From Pasteuria penetrans (GTDB taxonomy: Bacteria; Bacillota; Bacilli; Thermoactinomycetales; Thermoactinomycetaceae), in contig NZ_UZAC03000001.1 of assembly GCF_900538055.1 (NCBI RefSeq), forward strand, positions 62,001 through 126,000: 64,000 nucleotides of DNA. The letters run 5' to 3'. The position numbers and the translations under genes are program-made. Position 1 is the stretch's first letter; every line of letters starts with the position of its first letter. Positions 26,919 to 36,871 of this stretch are shown here, one piece after another. The notes under the pieces were generated by a model. The model saw only the letters and a program-made list of their open reading frames with translations. It had not been told where the DNA came from and did no database searches.

Positions 26919-29324
26919 CTACATCCATACCCCACGAGGAGGTTGTAATGATAGTACCCCCAAAGTATCATTGTTACTATCATTGTCATACCCATGTACA
27001 TCAGCCTGCACCAATCTAGGCTCAGCAGCAATCAACCTTGCCTTTAACTTCTCGGACTCCATGATGAGATCATCTACCCTCCTTCTCTCATCCTCAGCCA
27101 TCAGACCCCCCAAACCCTTTACACCCGCATACCCCTCATGTATTTTCCACATCATGTTTCCCAAACTGTCTCTAAGATCCTTAGGAATATCAACCCAGCT
27201 ACTATTCTGATATATACGTATCCATTCCGATCGCCACTCAATAAGCTGACGCTCGCTGGATACATACCAATCCCGCAGTTGGAAAGTCCGCATTCTATCC
27301 CAATCAAACTCAAAATCACCATTTCCAAACAGTGGTGCTCGCCTCGCCATCCATGGGGGTTGAGTTACCAACCACCGCTTCCATTCCCCGCTCCCATGAT
27401 CATCAAAAGCACCCCCTCCCCGTCTCCATACCCGTTCCTCATCCTCCCTCACTTCCCTCTCAAAAGAATCAAAATCCTCCGTACCACGATCCCCATCACT
27501 TTCTCGATGCGGATGAATGATCTCAGACCACAAACGCCTACCCCTGGTAACCAACATTTTCTTTAGACCCATAAGATCCTCTTTCTCCAAGTGCCACCTC
27601 ATAAGGGGATGGTTGAGGTTTTGCAGAGACCTCTGTATCTCCCACTGGAATTTGGATGCAAGCTTCGACAACCCCCACACTCTCTCCAACTTTTTTCTGG
27701 CACCATCCAACTGCCCTATTCCCACATATCTTGGACTCCATGGATACGCACCTTCCTCCGCTCTCTCTACCTCCTCTTCGGCCTCCCTTATCAGTCCCTT
27801 CGTCCTGCGCACCAGATCGTCCGATCGCCATTCCCATTGAAAGAGATGCTCAAACGCCTCATCATATCGTGCACTGCCCTCCCTCATAAGCTCCTTATTT
27901 TTCCTCATAAGGATCCCCATCGTCCCATTGATCTTACTCCAAAAAGCGGAACTTTTATCCCCCGTAAGCTCCCTTATAAAGGAAGAATTGGGATACTCTA
28001 TTTTAAATTTTATACTATCATCTAAAACAGCCTCATATTTCCACAATTGATGCCTGTCAGCGGACACCTTCCAATGAAACTCCCCAAAATCATGTATTCT
28101 CCTCCCAATTATTTCCTTCTGGATCTCCACCAAAGTCCTCGCATACCTGATCTCCCTGTCAATATTTGAAAATCTCTTATCAGTATCCTCAGTCTTATCC
28201 AACGACCCAATCAGCTGGTCCCTCATGTCCATAAGATCTGCGGCCGATGTAACCCCTATATAAGTAGCTACAGAAGCTGTCCATGCTTTGGAAGCTAACC
28301 CCACCAAGACGGGGGCAGCTCTCTTCACCCGATTCCGATCCGGAAACGTTCGATCCACGGCTTCCCCCTTCCCACTAGGATTATACCCCCGTATTCCCCC
28401 CAAAAATTCTGTACTTGACCCACTATTCCCATCGGACAACCATCGGTCCATATCATTTCCCACTACCGATGGGCCGGTTCGTATTGGGTTTTCATACCCC
28501 GATCCGGGCGAAACCACTTTGGCAAATACCCCCCCGACAAACCCCCCTTTTTCTTTCTCTGGTTCCTGGGATGATGAATCCTTACCCCCCCCTATCCCTG
28601 GTGGAAAACCACCCTGGTTCCTATTTTTCCTTTCTAAAGCAGATAGTTCCCCTTCAGAAAGCACAGTCCCCCCACCTGTCCCAACATCCTTTCCTATCCC
28701 TGGGGAACCCAACGGGGATAGGACCTGTCCCTCACCAAGGTTCAACGGTCCCCTCAAGGAGACAGGCGGTACTCTTTCACCCTCGACCCCCGATGGAAAA
28801 CTACCCCGATTCTCTGGTTCCTGGGACAATAAGCCCTCATCCCCTATCCCCGGGGAAAGACCACCCTGGTTCTGATTTTCCTTTTCTGACGCGGATGGTT
28901 CTCTTCTAGAGTACGCATCATTGGCCCCATCCTCCCTTCCCCCCTCTGGGAGACCCAATGAAGATAAACCCTGTTCCCCACCAGAGTCCAACGGTCCCCC
29001 CAAGGGAACGAGCGGTGATCCTCCATCCCTCATCCCCGGAAAAAAACCATCCTGGTTCCGATTTTCCCCCTCTGATGTGGGCGGCGTAGGTTGTCCCCCC
29101 TCAACAGGGTGCACAACCCTTCCATTCACCCCACCACCCCTCTTTCCTCCCACTGAGGGATCCACCGACGGGGATGAGCCTCCCTGTCCTCCAGAATTGG
29201 ACGTCTCTCCTAATGAAACACAAGGGAATGAAAACGACAATACCACACATAGGGAGCAAGAAAAAAAGGTATAATTCTTAAAAAGAAAGGATCGAACTGA
29301 TCTTTCTTTGTCAATATGATCCAT
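26919..29324 (-). CDS. Large secreted protein: Pro/Gly-rich repeats, RVKR site, helical C-terminus
   Basis: 801 residues from ATG 29324, with GGGGGAGG 12 bases upstream (in-frame ATG at 29381 lacks a site). Signal peptide about residues 10-40 (FSCSLCVVLSFSFPCVSLGE). Residues 45-300 are low-complexity Gly/Pro/Ser/Glu with three degenerate repeats built around E-N-x-N-Q-x-G-x-x-P-G-I-G and P-L-x-L/S-G-G/E. NRVKRAAPVLVG places RVKR at about 332-335, an R-x-K-R site like that of the small precursors. It is followed by a short hydrophobic segment and a long Trp/Arg/Glu-rich alpha-helical region to the end. No family recognised; the site suggests release of a roughly 465-residue C-terminal fragment. 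Confidence 0.7.
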   Translation of the reverse strand: MDHIDKERSVRSFLFKNYTFFSCSLCVVLSFSFPCVSLGETSNSGGQGGSSPSVDPSVGGKRGGGVNGRVVHPVEGGQPTPPTSEGENRNQDGFFPGMRDGGSPLVPLGGPLDSGGEQGLSSLGLPEGGREDGANDAYSRREPSASEKENQNQGGLSPGIGDEGLLSQEPENRGSFPSGVEGERVPPVSLRGPLNLGEGQVLSPLGSPGIGKDVGTGGGTVLSEGELSALERKNRNQGGFPPGIGGGKDSSSQEPEKEKGGFVGGVFAKVVSPGSGYENPIRTGPSVVGNDMDRWLSDGNSGSSTEFLGGIRGYNPSGKGEAVDRTFPDRNRVKRAAPVLVGLASKAWTASVATYIGVTSAADLMDMRDQLIGSLDKTEDTDKRFSNIDREIRYARTLVEIQKEIIGRRIHDFGEFHWKVSADRHQLWKYEAVLDDSIKFKIEYPNSSFIRELTGDKSSAFWSKINGTMGILMRKNKELMREGSARYDEAFEHLFQWEWRSDDLVRRTKGLIREAEEEVERAEEGAYPWSPRYVGIGQLDGARKKLERVWGLSKLASKFQWEIQRSLQNLNHPLMRWHLEKEDLMGLKKMLVTRGRRLWSEIIHPHRESDGDRGTEDFDSFEREVREDEERVWRRGGGAFDDHGSGEWKRWLVTQPPWMARRAPLFGNGDFEFDWDRMRTFQLRDWYVSSERQLIEWRSEWIRIYQNSSWVDIPKDLRDSLGNMMWKIHEGYAGVKGLGGLMAEDERRRVDDLIMESEKLKARLIAAEPRLVQADVHGYDNDSNNDTLGVLSLQPPRGVWM

Positions 29325-30384
29325 GATATTCCAAATCCTCCCCCTTAAAGAGAAAATGATCCCGATTGTTAATATGGACATGCATGTTTAAATAAAATCT
29401 TAGATAAAAAGAGAGTGTGCCAAGATAGTTGGTCCGCATTCCCCACACTTTGGACTCGACACCCGCTGAGAGGATGGGCGCCATCCCTATCGGAGATTTT
29501 CTAAAGAGGTTGAGTCAACGGATCCCTATCTTAAATCCCACCATGGCAAAGTAACCCTACCGTTCATCTTGTGCAGAACCAAACGATCCTATCTTACTTT
29601 GCGTTGCAGGGGCAGCATCTCATTGGGGGTATGAGTTCCTGAACAAAGTTTTTCAGTAGAATTCCCTTCCTATCTTTGAAGGTTCCTTTATGGACTCATA
29701 ATGTAATATTTTTATTCTATTAAAATAGAAAACGTACACTTGGGCCCTGATCCTACGTTCCCCCCCTTTATATGTTCACTAACTATAGCGACCCTATCTC
29801 GATTTGTCAAAAATGGCAACAAATTCCTGTCTTTATTTCGCTCATCCTTCTGTTATACTATTCCGTAAAAATAAAAAATTTTATGAAATAGGGAAGGATA
29901 CAGACTCATACTCCACGATCCCTGTACCATTCCACCAGCTCCTATGGGCAGGAAAAAAATGGAGAACGATCCCCTGAAGCGTTTACCGACAGTTACAAAA
30001 ATTAGGGGCATCAACCCGGCAGCCCGTTGCCGGGTATCTAGTCCTGTACGACGATAAAAAATAGGGAAAATTCCGGTATGGAAAAGGCCTTGGACGTGGT
30101 TGGCTAGCTAGGAAGGAAAGGAATATCGGGGATGAAAAAGCTATCAGAGAAACAACGAGGAACGCTGCAAAATCATCAGAAATGGCTATAGAAAGAGCAC
30201 CTTGGATACCCATAAAAACCCTTATTCTCTTCCTGATTCCACAGTTATGGAACGCCAATTTCCCATTGTTTTGGCCGATATCCCTATTTCCGTTATGAAC
30301 CAACCCTCCCTAAGGAAGGAGCTCGTTTCCTTCCGAACAAACGGTGTATTGTGGGAGACCCTGGAAAGACAAGGGTATATGGGG
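29325..30384. other. Intergenic, no firm gene
   Basis: No recognisable gene. Some short frames exist (for example around 29475-29655), but none shows a family signature. AT-rich at 29700-29890. Confidence 0.35.
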
Positions 30385-30840
30385 TAACCTTGTCGAAACC
30401 CGTGATGAGGAAAAGGAATTGAGTAGGATCACCCGCGGTAAATACCCAAGGGGCACTTCATTCGGATAGGAAGGAGGATGGAGGAATCAATCGGCACCCT
30501 GGGTGACAAGAACCTCTGACCCACCCATATACCAACCTGGGAACAAGGGCAAACAAAAGGCAAAAGGATAGCCCACTTCCATGAGAAGACCTGCAAGGGA
30601 GGTAAATTTGCCAAGGAAGAGGAAACACCCCTGGAGAAAGGAGAGAAATCCTGCGTACCCACGGATGAGTCCTACTCAACGGTAAAACACCGGGACCAAA
30701 AGAGGCACCAAAGGTTACAAAGAAGAGGGTAATCATGATGCGGGCGTGGAAGGGGTTTGCTCCCCTTATAAAGAATCGTTTTCAGGTCGCCAAGGAAGAG
30801 GGAGGGACGCGGTAGGATAAGTGTGGCACAAGCAGGGATG
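30385..30840 (+). pseudogene. Second IS1182-like transposase relic
   Basis: Plus-strand translation gives LVETRDEEKELSRI (compare LVEARDEEKKLSII in the copy at 21434-22530), then TCKGGKFAKEEE and VEGVCSPYKESFSG in different frames. These match the Cys-rich C-terminal region and the last catalytic segment. Heavily frameshifted. Confidence 0.6.
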
Positions 30841-31455
30841 GGCAAAGAAATCGGCCGATCATGGACCCCAGGTTGTCCATCGTCTCTAAAAAAGGACCAG
30901 GGAGGGGAAGGAAAAGTCTCAATAATTACATAAGAAATAAAATTAAACTCTATGTCGATTGATTTGGTATGCACAAGAAAGGCAAAATAGAAACCAACGA
31001 TCCCTACCCCCCTTGATTTTTGTGAGGGTCCAACAAAAAACAATCGATGGTAATCCATTTTCTCTATGTACTCTCCCAGGCAGTGCCAACTACAAATTAT
31101 TCATGCCATACATGTTTACATAAACTGTTTTTTATACTCATTAATAATGTGAAAATTTTAATAAAATATTGTTTAATTTTTCCTAAATATTATAATGAGT
31201 TTGATATCATTTTCCGCGGAAACACCCAACCCATATACTCAACTTAAAATCCGAATGAGTCTCTAGGAATTGGAGAACCTCGCTGAGGACACTTCTGTGA
31301 CCCTGCATCCTTGCTGGCATGGACCTGTATAACAATGAACGGAAGAAACAAACTAGTTATGAGAGAAAAGATAGGCCCCTACCCAGTCCTTGAAATCCAG
31401 AATCAAGCAAGAGCCATCCGATGTTCCGAACGAAGGTTTTGGCTAGAAGCCACCT
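30841..31455. other. Intergenic, AT-rich, no gene seen
   Basis: Between the IS1182 relic and the 3' end of the permease gene. AT-rich at 31090-31250; no supported frame. Confidence 0.35.
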
Positions 31456-33534
31456 CTATCCTTTTTTCATTGCGCGCAATACCCATGAGCATGTAGGCCC
31501 AAACACTGCAACTTGAAGGACTAGGAATAAGAGAAAAGTCCATCCTGTGGAAGAGAACAACGCATCCCCCAACCCCATTTGGGCAGGTAGCTGGTTCCTT
31601 AAAACTCTAGCCACGCAATGGACCCAATAAATGGCCAACACGCCAGATACAAACACAGGGATGAAGAAAAGTAGGGCCACCTGTATCCCAGTGGATCTCT
31701 GCAGGTGATGCATCGGAACACCAATTCGTAGTAGATTTTGAAATTGCCGCCGCTGGTTCTCTACATCATCACAAATGCGAAGGAACAACATGTTCATGAT
31801 ACCGATGAGCGAAATAGGACAAGTGAGAAAAAGCGAAAAGAAATAGAAGATCAAAAATACTGTGATCTGATGAGTATCGGCCATCTCACTGTAGATGAAG
31901 GAGGGGGGGACCTCACGACCCGCCATGATTCGATCCCAGATCTGATTTTTTGGATCTACCGATCCCGCCTCAACCAGTGCCTTGAAGATACGAGGGTTCA
32001 TTTCATTGCGGGGTAGCAAGTAATTGACATCCCAAAACTTTTGCATATTGGGGTATTGCAAAGCCCTCGCATACACTTGATTTCCTAAAATCCATTGGGG
32101 GGCATACTGTGTCTTCTGGAGAGGAACCAGTAACCCCCTCGGGCTCAAATAGTGTACCTTCCTAACGCCAAATTGCTCAGGGATAGGATTGAGGGGGATT
32201 TCCTCATCGGAACAGTTTTCCTTTTCACACAATACCGCAGCTTCATTAGGATCAAGGGTTAGGGCGGTTTTTCCCAATGCTTTCAACATCTCATTGTAGT
32301 CTTTGAGGGAGAGAAACCATCCCCTCGTATACCTTGTCAGTTCAGCTTGGATATTTTCCTGCAAAGCCCACCGTTGTTCATCCCGTATGGAAAGGTATTC
32401 ACTCTTACTCTCTACAAGATCTCCTATCATTAGAGGGTGAGAATCCACGCGAACCAATCCATTGTTTAAAAGTTGCTGGTTGATGGATTCCAAACTTCCC
32501 TCCTCGTCTGGATTGGTTTCCCCCTCTTTCCCCAAACGATAAACCAGTGCGGGTCCAATTTTTTGACTGCTTCCCTTTATGTTTTTTACTATTTCCCCTA
32601 TGGGTGATTGTATGAGAGCAATGGAAATAATTGAAAAAAATAAAACACCCGTTATAAGAATAGACAAATTATAGAAAAATCGTGCATTATCATGAAAACG
32701 ATGAGCCATATTCCCTAGCCATAGTAAACGTGTGCCTTTCCAGGAGAAATTTTTGTTCCACCGACAAAGACGGAACAGAACCAAGCTGCCTTGGCGATAA
32801 GAGGAGTAAACACCCAATGCACTGAGCGCAACAATAGCATAGTAAGCATACACACCCCAATCAAAAATTACGGCTGCGGGTAGGAAAAAACCGATGAAAA
32901 CTAGGGATCCAAGGGAAAAAACAGCCGCCACAGAATACAAAAGATTTATGATCGGGGGCTTAGGTAGACTATCTAATCTCCTCTCACTTTGAAGCAACTG
33001 GATCACCCTCTTACGTTGTATAAGGAGGGGTGTGAGCACGGAAGCCAATACCAGGAGCAGAAAGGAAACAGCTACAGAGGATACCAGGGCTTTCCATGAA
33101 AAGTAAAAGGGGAGCTCTACTAACCCCAGAGCCTGCTCTGCGAAAAATAGCAAACCTGGACTTAGCATTCCACCGACTAGTGTACCTAAAACCACAGCGC
33201 CACAACCTACGATCACAGTTTCTAATAGTAGCATAATCCACAAATAACGGGGATTCATACCTAGAAGGAGAAAAACACCGAGTTGCTTCTGTCGGGTTCT
33301 ATAGAGTGTAACCAGGGAATAATAGATAGGCACAAAAACAGAAGCTACAGGAACAAGAAATATGAAGTTGAATATAGATTCTGCTCCCTCCTTGACGACC
33401 CGCAACTGAGGGTGAAAAAACAAGGTAGCATAAGAAAAAACTATGGACAGTGCGGCAGCCTCACTCCACAGTAGACCCATATAGGCCCTAGGTTGACGCC
33501 TGATCGCACGACAAGCACACCAAAAAAATGCCAT
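31456..33534 (-). CDS. BceB/FtsX-type ABC transporter permease
   Basis: 692 residues, ATG 33534 after GAGGGGGG. Topology as in BceB: one N-terminal helix (about 22-42), FtsX-type helices 2-4 (with RQKQLGVFLLLGMNPRYL), helices 5-7 to about residue 305, an extracytoplasmic domain of about 250 residues (310-560, containing SLKDYNEMLKALG), then three C-terminal helices with RRQFQNLLRIGVPMHHLQRS. BceB-type permeases bind peptide antibiotics or signal their presence. The gene lies 281 bases downstream of precursor D on the same strand and is paralogous to the permeases at 1-1288 and 59761-62058. No ABC ATPase gene is adjacent, which is unusual for the family. Confidence 0.87.
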   Translation of the reverse strand: MAFFWCACRAIRRQPRAYMGLLWSEAAALSIVFSYATLFFHPQLRVVKEGAESIFNFIFLVPVASVFVPIYYSLVTLYRTRQKQLGVFLLLGMNPRYLWIMLLLETVIVGCGAVVLGTLVGGMLSPGLLFFAEQALGLVELPFYFSWKALVSSVAVSFLLLVLASVLTPLLIQRKRVIQLLQSERRLDSLPKPPIINLLYSVAAVFSLGSLVFIGFFLPAAVIFDWGVYAYYAIVALSALGVYSSYRQGSLVLFRLCRWNKNFSWKGTRLLWLGNMAHRFHDNARFFYNLSILITGVLFFSIISIALIQSPIGEIVKNIKGSSQKIGPALVYRLGKEGETNPDEEGSLESINQQLLNNGLVRVDSHPLMIGDLVESKSEYLSIRDEQRWALQENIQAELTRYTRGWFLSLKDYNEMLKALGKTALTLDPNEAAVLCEKENCSDEEIPLNPIPEQFGVRKVHYLSPRGLLVPLQKTQYAPQWILGNQVYARALQYPNMQKFWDVNYLLPRNEMNPRIFKALVEAGSVDPKNQIWDRIMAGREVPPSFIYSEMADTHQITVFLIFYFFSLFLTCPISLIGIMNMLFLRICDDVENQRRQFQNLLRIGVPMHHLQRSTGIQVALLFFIPVFVSGVLAIYWVHCVARVLRNQLPAQMGLGDALFSSTGWTFLLFLVLQVAVFGPTCSWVLRAMKKG

Positions 33535-33640
33535 TTTTCGCCCCCCTCAAGAACATAAATTGTGGGAAATGATAGTTCCAGACTCCTAGCTACCCATGGA
33601 TGACTATGAAAAATAACCCTGGGGGTTTCAAGGTGGGAAC

Positions 33641-33681
33641 GAAAAACTCCCCCTGAAGAGGGTTTCTGACCCCCAGGGGAG
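33641..33681 (-). terminator. Attenuator-like hairpin between precursor D and its permease
   Basis: Minus strand CTCCCCTG...CAGGGGGAG followed by TTTTTCG. Stem plus T5 in the gap between the two genes could let the peptide gene be expressed above the permease. Confidence 0.55.
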
Positions 33682-33815
33682 AAAGAAACGATAAATCCCC
33701 CTATAATTCAGGAAACACGTTTCCTAAAATAGATAGCATTGAAAAGCTAACACAAATACCGTACTCCCTCTCCACTAGCCGGATACCTGTTTTGTTTTAC
33801 GGAAGGATTTATTTG

Positions 33816-34196
33816 TTAGTCCATACACGTTGAAATTACTGATGATGTTGCGCCACCGAGCATTCCAATCGGTACGACAAGAGGTGTGACGGGACCAGTA
33901 AGTAACCCAAAAAGACCTCCCACAGCCGCCCCGACTATTATATTTCTACCACAATCTTCATTCCAAGCACGTTTGCTCCTCTGCAGCTCCATTCCTGACC
34001 CACCCTCATCCGACAATGTGGGTACTGCCCCTTCCAAGTCCACACCGTTGGGGGACACGGATGCCGTCCCTGTAGTTGACCCCATGGCATGAGACACAGG
34101 CGCAGCCTCAACCCCCAGACCCGATGTAAAAACAATGGTTGCTAGAAAAAGTGGTGCTAGTCCACAGAACAATTTTTTGGATATCTTCATCTTCAT
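33816..34196 (-). CDS. Secreted peptide precursor D (RSKR + Gly-rich two-Cys peptide)
   Basis: 126 residues. Signal peptide MKMKISKKLFCGLAPLFLAT... to about residue 31 (V-E-A-A). Short pro-region with GAVPTLSDEGGSG (57-69). MELQRSKR puts RSKR at 73-76. The predicted 50-residue product begins AWNEDC, has a glycine-zipper stretch VGAAVGGLFGLLTGP, and ends with a second Cys (STCMD). Paralogue of precursor F, with which it shares L-Q-R-x-K-R, W-x-E-x-C, V-G-x-A-x-G-G and T-G-P. The hydrophobic Gly-rich form suggests membrane insertion. Permease gene downstream. Confidence 0.8.
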   Translation of the reverse strand: MKMKISKKLFCGLAPLFLATIVFTSGLGVEAAPVSHAMGSTTGTASVSPNGVDLEGAVPTLSDEGGSGMELQRSKRAWNEDCGRNIIVGAAVGGLFGLLTGPVTPLVVPIGMLGGATSSVISTCMD

Positions 34197-34323
34197 AAAA
34201 AATAGTCAACCCCTCTTCTTGTATTGAAATGTTATGTTTACTACTGCTGCTGAGTTACCAACCATAGCAGAATGCATTGTTCCATCCCATCTACCACAAT
34301 CCCGCATGAATGATGCTTCCTAA

Positions 34324-34356
34324 TTTCCAAAAACATTGTGGATAAGTTTTTGGAAA
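34324..34356. repeat. Inverted repeat enclosing a DnaA-box-like sequence
   Basis: Perfect 11-base arms TTTCCAAAAAC / GTTTTTGGAAA around an 11-base centre containing TGTGGATAA, the complement of TTATCCACA. Lies about 130 bases upstream of precursor D. Possibly an operator; the DnaA box may be coincidental. Confidence 0.6.
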
Positions 34357-34494
34357 CTAGGAAAAATGCAAACCTCTCCTATCATACGTCTCCATAAATA
34401 TTGCTATAAATTACTATAAAAATATATTTTTTTATATTTATTCTTCGATTTTGAAATAATATGTAGGAGTATAATATACATACATTCATTGTTA

Positions 34495-35782
34495 TTATGA
34501 AAAAAGTACAATCAAGGAGACGGGGGAGACCCAGCATTTCAGCCGAACCTGCTGAAAACTTTCAACCCTAAGCCCAGAGAAATTAGGAGGTTCCCCCGAG
34601 GGAGCGCACCCATCCGTATAGCTGCCATTAGACAAATTCTTAACCTTCAAGTGTGTTTCATTATGCATCGTACCGTACACCAGACGCAGTGAAACCCCCA
34701 TACAATCCTGTGAGTGTGCCCCCGGAGAACCACCAGCTACGGCACCGTGTGTCAAGAAGTCGTTCAAGAGATGAAGGTTGCTCGGCCCTTCGTAACCGGC
34801 TGGTAGGTAGCAGGTTACAAACCGCCGCCTAGTGCTGCTGGGGTCAAATGCCCTGGTTGTGAGCGATCTAGGAAAAGGCAGGGCAATGACCCTGTCAGGT
34901 GGGAATCGGGGAGATCAGCGAAAGCGAACCGTTCGAAGACGCATCGAAAAGCGTAGTCCATGTCAAAACCGAGGTGGAGTGCTAACGTCGGAATGAACCG
35001 TGGAGGATGACCTATCTTCTGCCCCGGTGGCATGCGGTGTATAGGGGCGGGATGAACACCCGATTTAGGCTCTTGATCGGAACTTGAGAGATCGTCGTAC
35101 GGCGTCTGGCTGTCGCCAGATGGAAAGACTGAGGGCTAATCGAGGTTCCGTACACGAAGTCGGATCAGCTCATAGTAGTGAGGAAGCTTCTGTAATGGAA
35201 GTGAAGCGAAGAGGCTGACTCATCCTGCGAAGGACAGTTAGATGAGAACTTTAGTGGGGGATCCGCGGAAGGAGATCAAACGACAACTTTAGTGGGAGAT
35301 CCACTAGAGGAGGTCACTGGAACCTCGGAGCAACATCCTCATAATCGAAGTAGGACCTAAAGGGTCTGAAGATTGGGATGAGATGAGAAGAGCCGGATGA
35401 TGCGAGAGTATCATGTCCGGTTCTGTGAGAGACTCGGCTGAAATGCCGGGTCTACTCGACAGCCATACTGCCATTGGTACTCGATACTCCGATATCAATA
35501 CTGCAATCGTCGGGTAGTGGCTTTACAAATCGTTGATCCCGTGGTTTCACTGCTCATTCACCTTCATCTGGGGATGTCGAAACTACGGTTTCCGATGGCT
35601 CTACCTCCCCGTGTGGCCCAACCTCCGGGAAAGCTCCCTCGTCCTTCTTCACCGTCCCTGTCGATGATTCTGCAATGCCAGGAATAGGTGCAACCTCAAC
35701 ATCAGATGCAAAAGGTGGTTGTTACCAAAACAAGGGGTACCAATCCCCAAAACAGTTTTAGGGACATCCTCTTTTTTGATAT
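34495..35782 (-). pseudogene. Peptide precursor G, disrupted by an antisense group II intron
   Basis: Minus-strand sequence aligns with precursors D and F: KLFWGLVPLVLVTTTF then, after a one-base shift, ASDVEVAPIPGIAES, an acidic pro-region, an in-frame TGA, and KPRDQRFVKPLPDDC, with RDQR where the others have R-x-K-R. The expected ATG is ATA at 35782-35780. The frame runs into the intron insertion at 35461 and resumes at 34746 as GAVAGGSPGAHSQDC..., ending at 34495. The intron lies on the opposite strand and so could not be spliced from this mRNA. Lost start, frameshift, stop and insertion make it dead. It lies directly upstream of precursor D. Confidence 0.7.
34747..35460 (+). mobile_element. 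Complete ORF-less group II intron
   Basis: 714 bases from GTGTGTCAAG to CTACTCGAC. Domain V at 35390-35424 (GAGCCGGATGATGCGAGAG...CATGTCCGGTTCT) and domain VI with the branch region GACTCGGCTGAAATGCCGGG. No RT frame inside, so any mobility would need an RT supplied in trans. Inserted in the minus-strand precursor pseudogene in antisense orientation. It is the reference for the partial copies at 1385, 4617, 25669, 36292, 50378 and 62541. Confidence 0.88.
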
Positions 35783-35889
35783 TTTCTAGAAGTAAGCCTC
35801 CTTTTTTATATCATAAGTGATATGGCCAGATCGTTGACCCTATGCAATAACGATGCAACAACTCCATCCACAGCAGCGATGCATCCCCA

Positions 35890-35918
35890 TATTTACATAA
35901 GTTCTAGAAGTTTGTCAA
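35890..35918 (-). promoter_or_regulatory. Sigma-A-like promoter of pseudogene G
   Basis: Minus strand TTGACA (35918-35913), 17-base spacer, TAAATA (35895-35890), about 110 bases before the ancestral start. AAAGGAGG follows at about 35805. Confidence 0.55.
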
Positions 35919-36291
35919 CAATGTTTTTATAAAGTTTATAAATAATATTTTTTATAAATTTTCGATAAAGAGAATGTGCAATAACAGGGTGGGGTCCACA
36001 ACAAGTTTAATAGAATCGGTATTACTGTACAGAATAATATCAAACTTAATATAAAATTTTCCATATTTTAATAAATTAAAAAACTTATTATTTAAATTTT
36101 TCAATGATTGTAAAATAGTACAAACAATCCATATAAATGCTGTCAGCACAACGAGTTATAGTAGATTATTACCTTTTTCTTAAAATATAGTAAGTAAAAT
36201 TTTACTACCATCAGTTGTTCTTTGAACATCCAAAATCAAGGGGTAATATGGGGGCCGGTTCCCATTTCGAACTGCGTCCGATCGCGTGCAT

Positions 36292-36805
36292 GTGTGTTGA
36301 AAAATCCTATAAGGGATGAGGGTTGTTTGGCTCTCCAAAACCAGATGATGAGTAGCAGGTTTTGAACTGTCTAGTACTGCTGGAGTAAAAAACCTTGGTA
36401 GTGAGTAGACAGGAAAAAACGGGGCTTTACCCCGTCTGGTGGGAATCGGGGAAATCAGAGCGGGAGCGAACCATTGATAACGCATCAGGAGTCATAGTCC
36501 ACGCCAAAAAAACCATGTCGGTACACTACCACATCGGGATAAACAGAGAGGAGGACGACAACCTATGGACAATCGCGATGGCATATGGTATATAGGCAGG
36601 ATGATGGACCCCATGTAGGCTCTGGTACGGAACCCGGAAAACATCCGTACGAAAAAAACCTTCCCGGCTCACCGCCAGACATGGATAAAGAGGCCAAGGA
36701 GAACCTTGGCCCCGTGCACAAGATCGGAGCAACGCCTATAGTAATTGATGAATTGTACTAAGGGCGAAGCAAGGGAAACTGACTCATCCTGACGAAGACA
36801 GTACA
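36292..36805 (+). mobile_element. Group II intron 5' fragment
   Basis: Starts GTGTGTTGAAAAATCC and follows the complete intron through GGTGGGAATCGGGGAAATCAG and CTGACTCATCCTGACGAAGACAGT, but lacks domains V and VI. Sequence drift is larger than in the other fragments. Confidence 0.8.
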
Positions 36806-36871
36806 ACAGCTATTGACCCCCTAGTGAACCCCGATCGGTACAGTAAAGGTACTTTCCCATGAAAGGTAACC

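Noticed and set aside
28288-28875. 195-codon Pro-rich plus-strand frame
   Set aside because: It is the antisense image of the Gly/Pro repeats of the secreted protein at 26919-29324.
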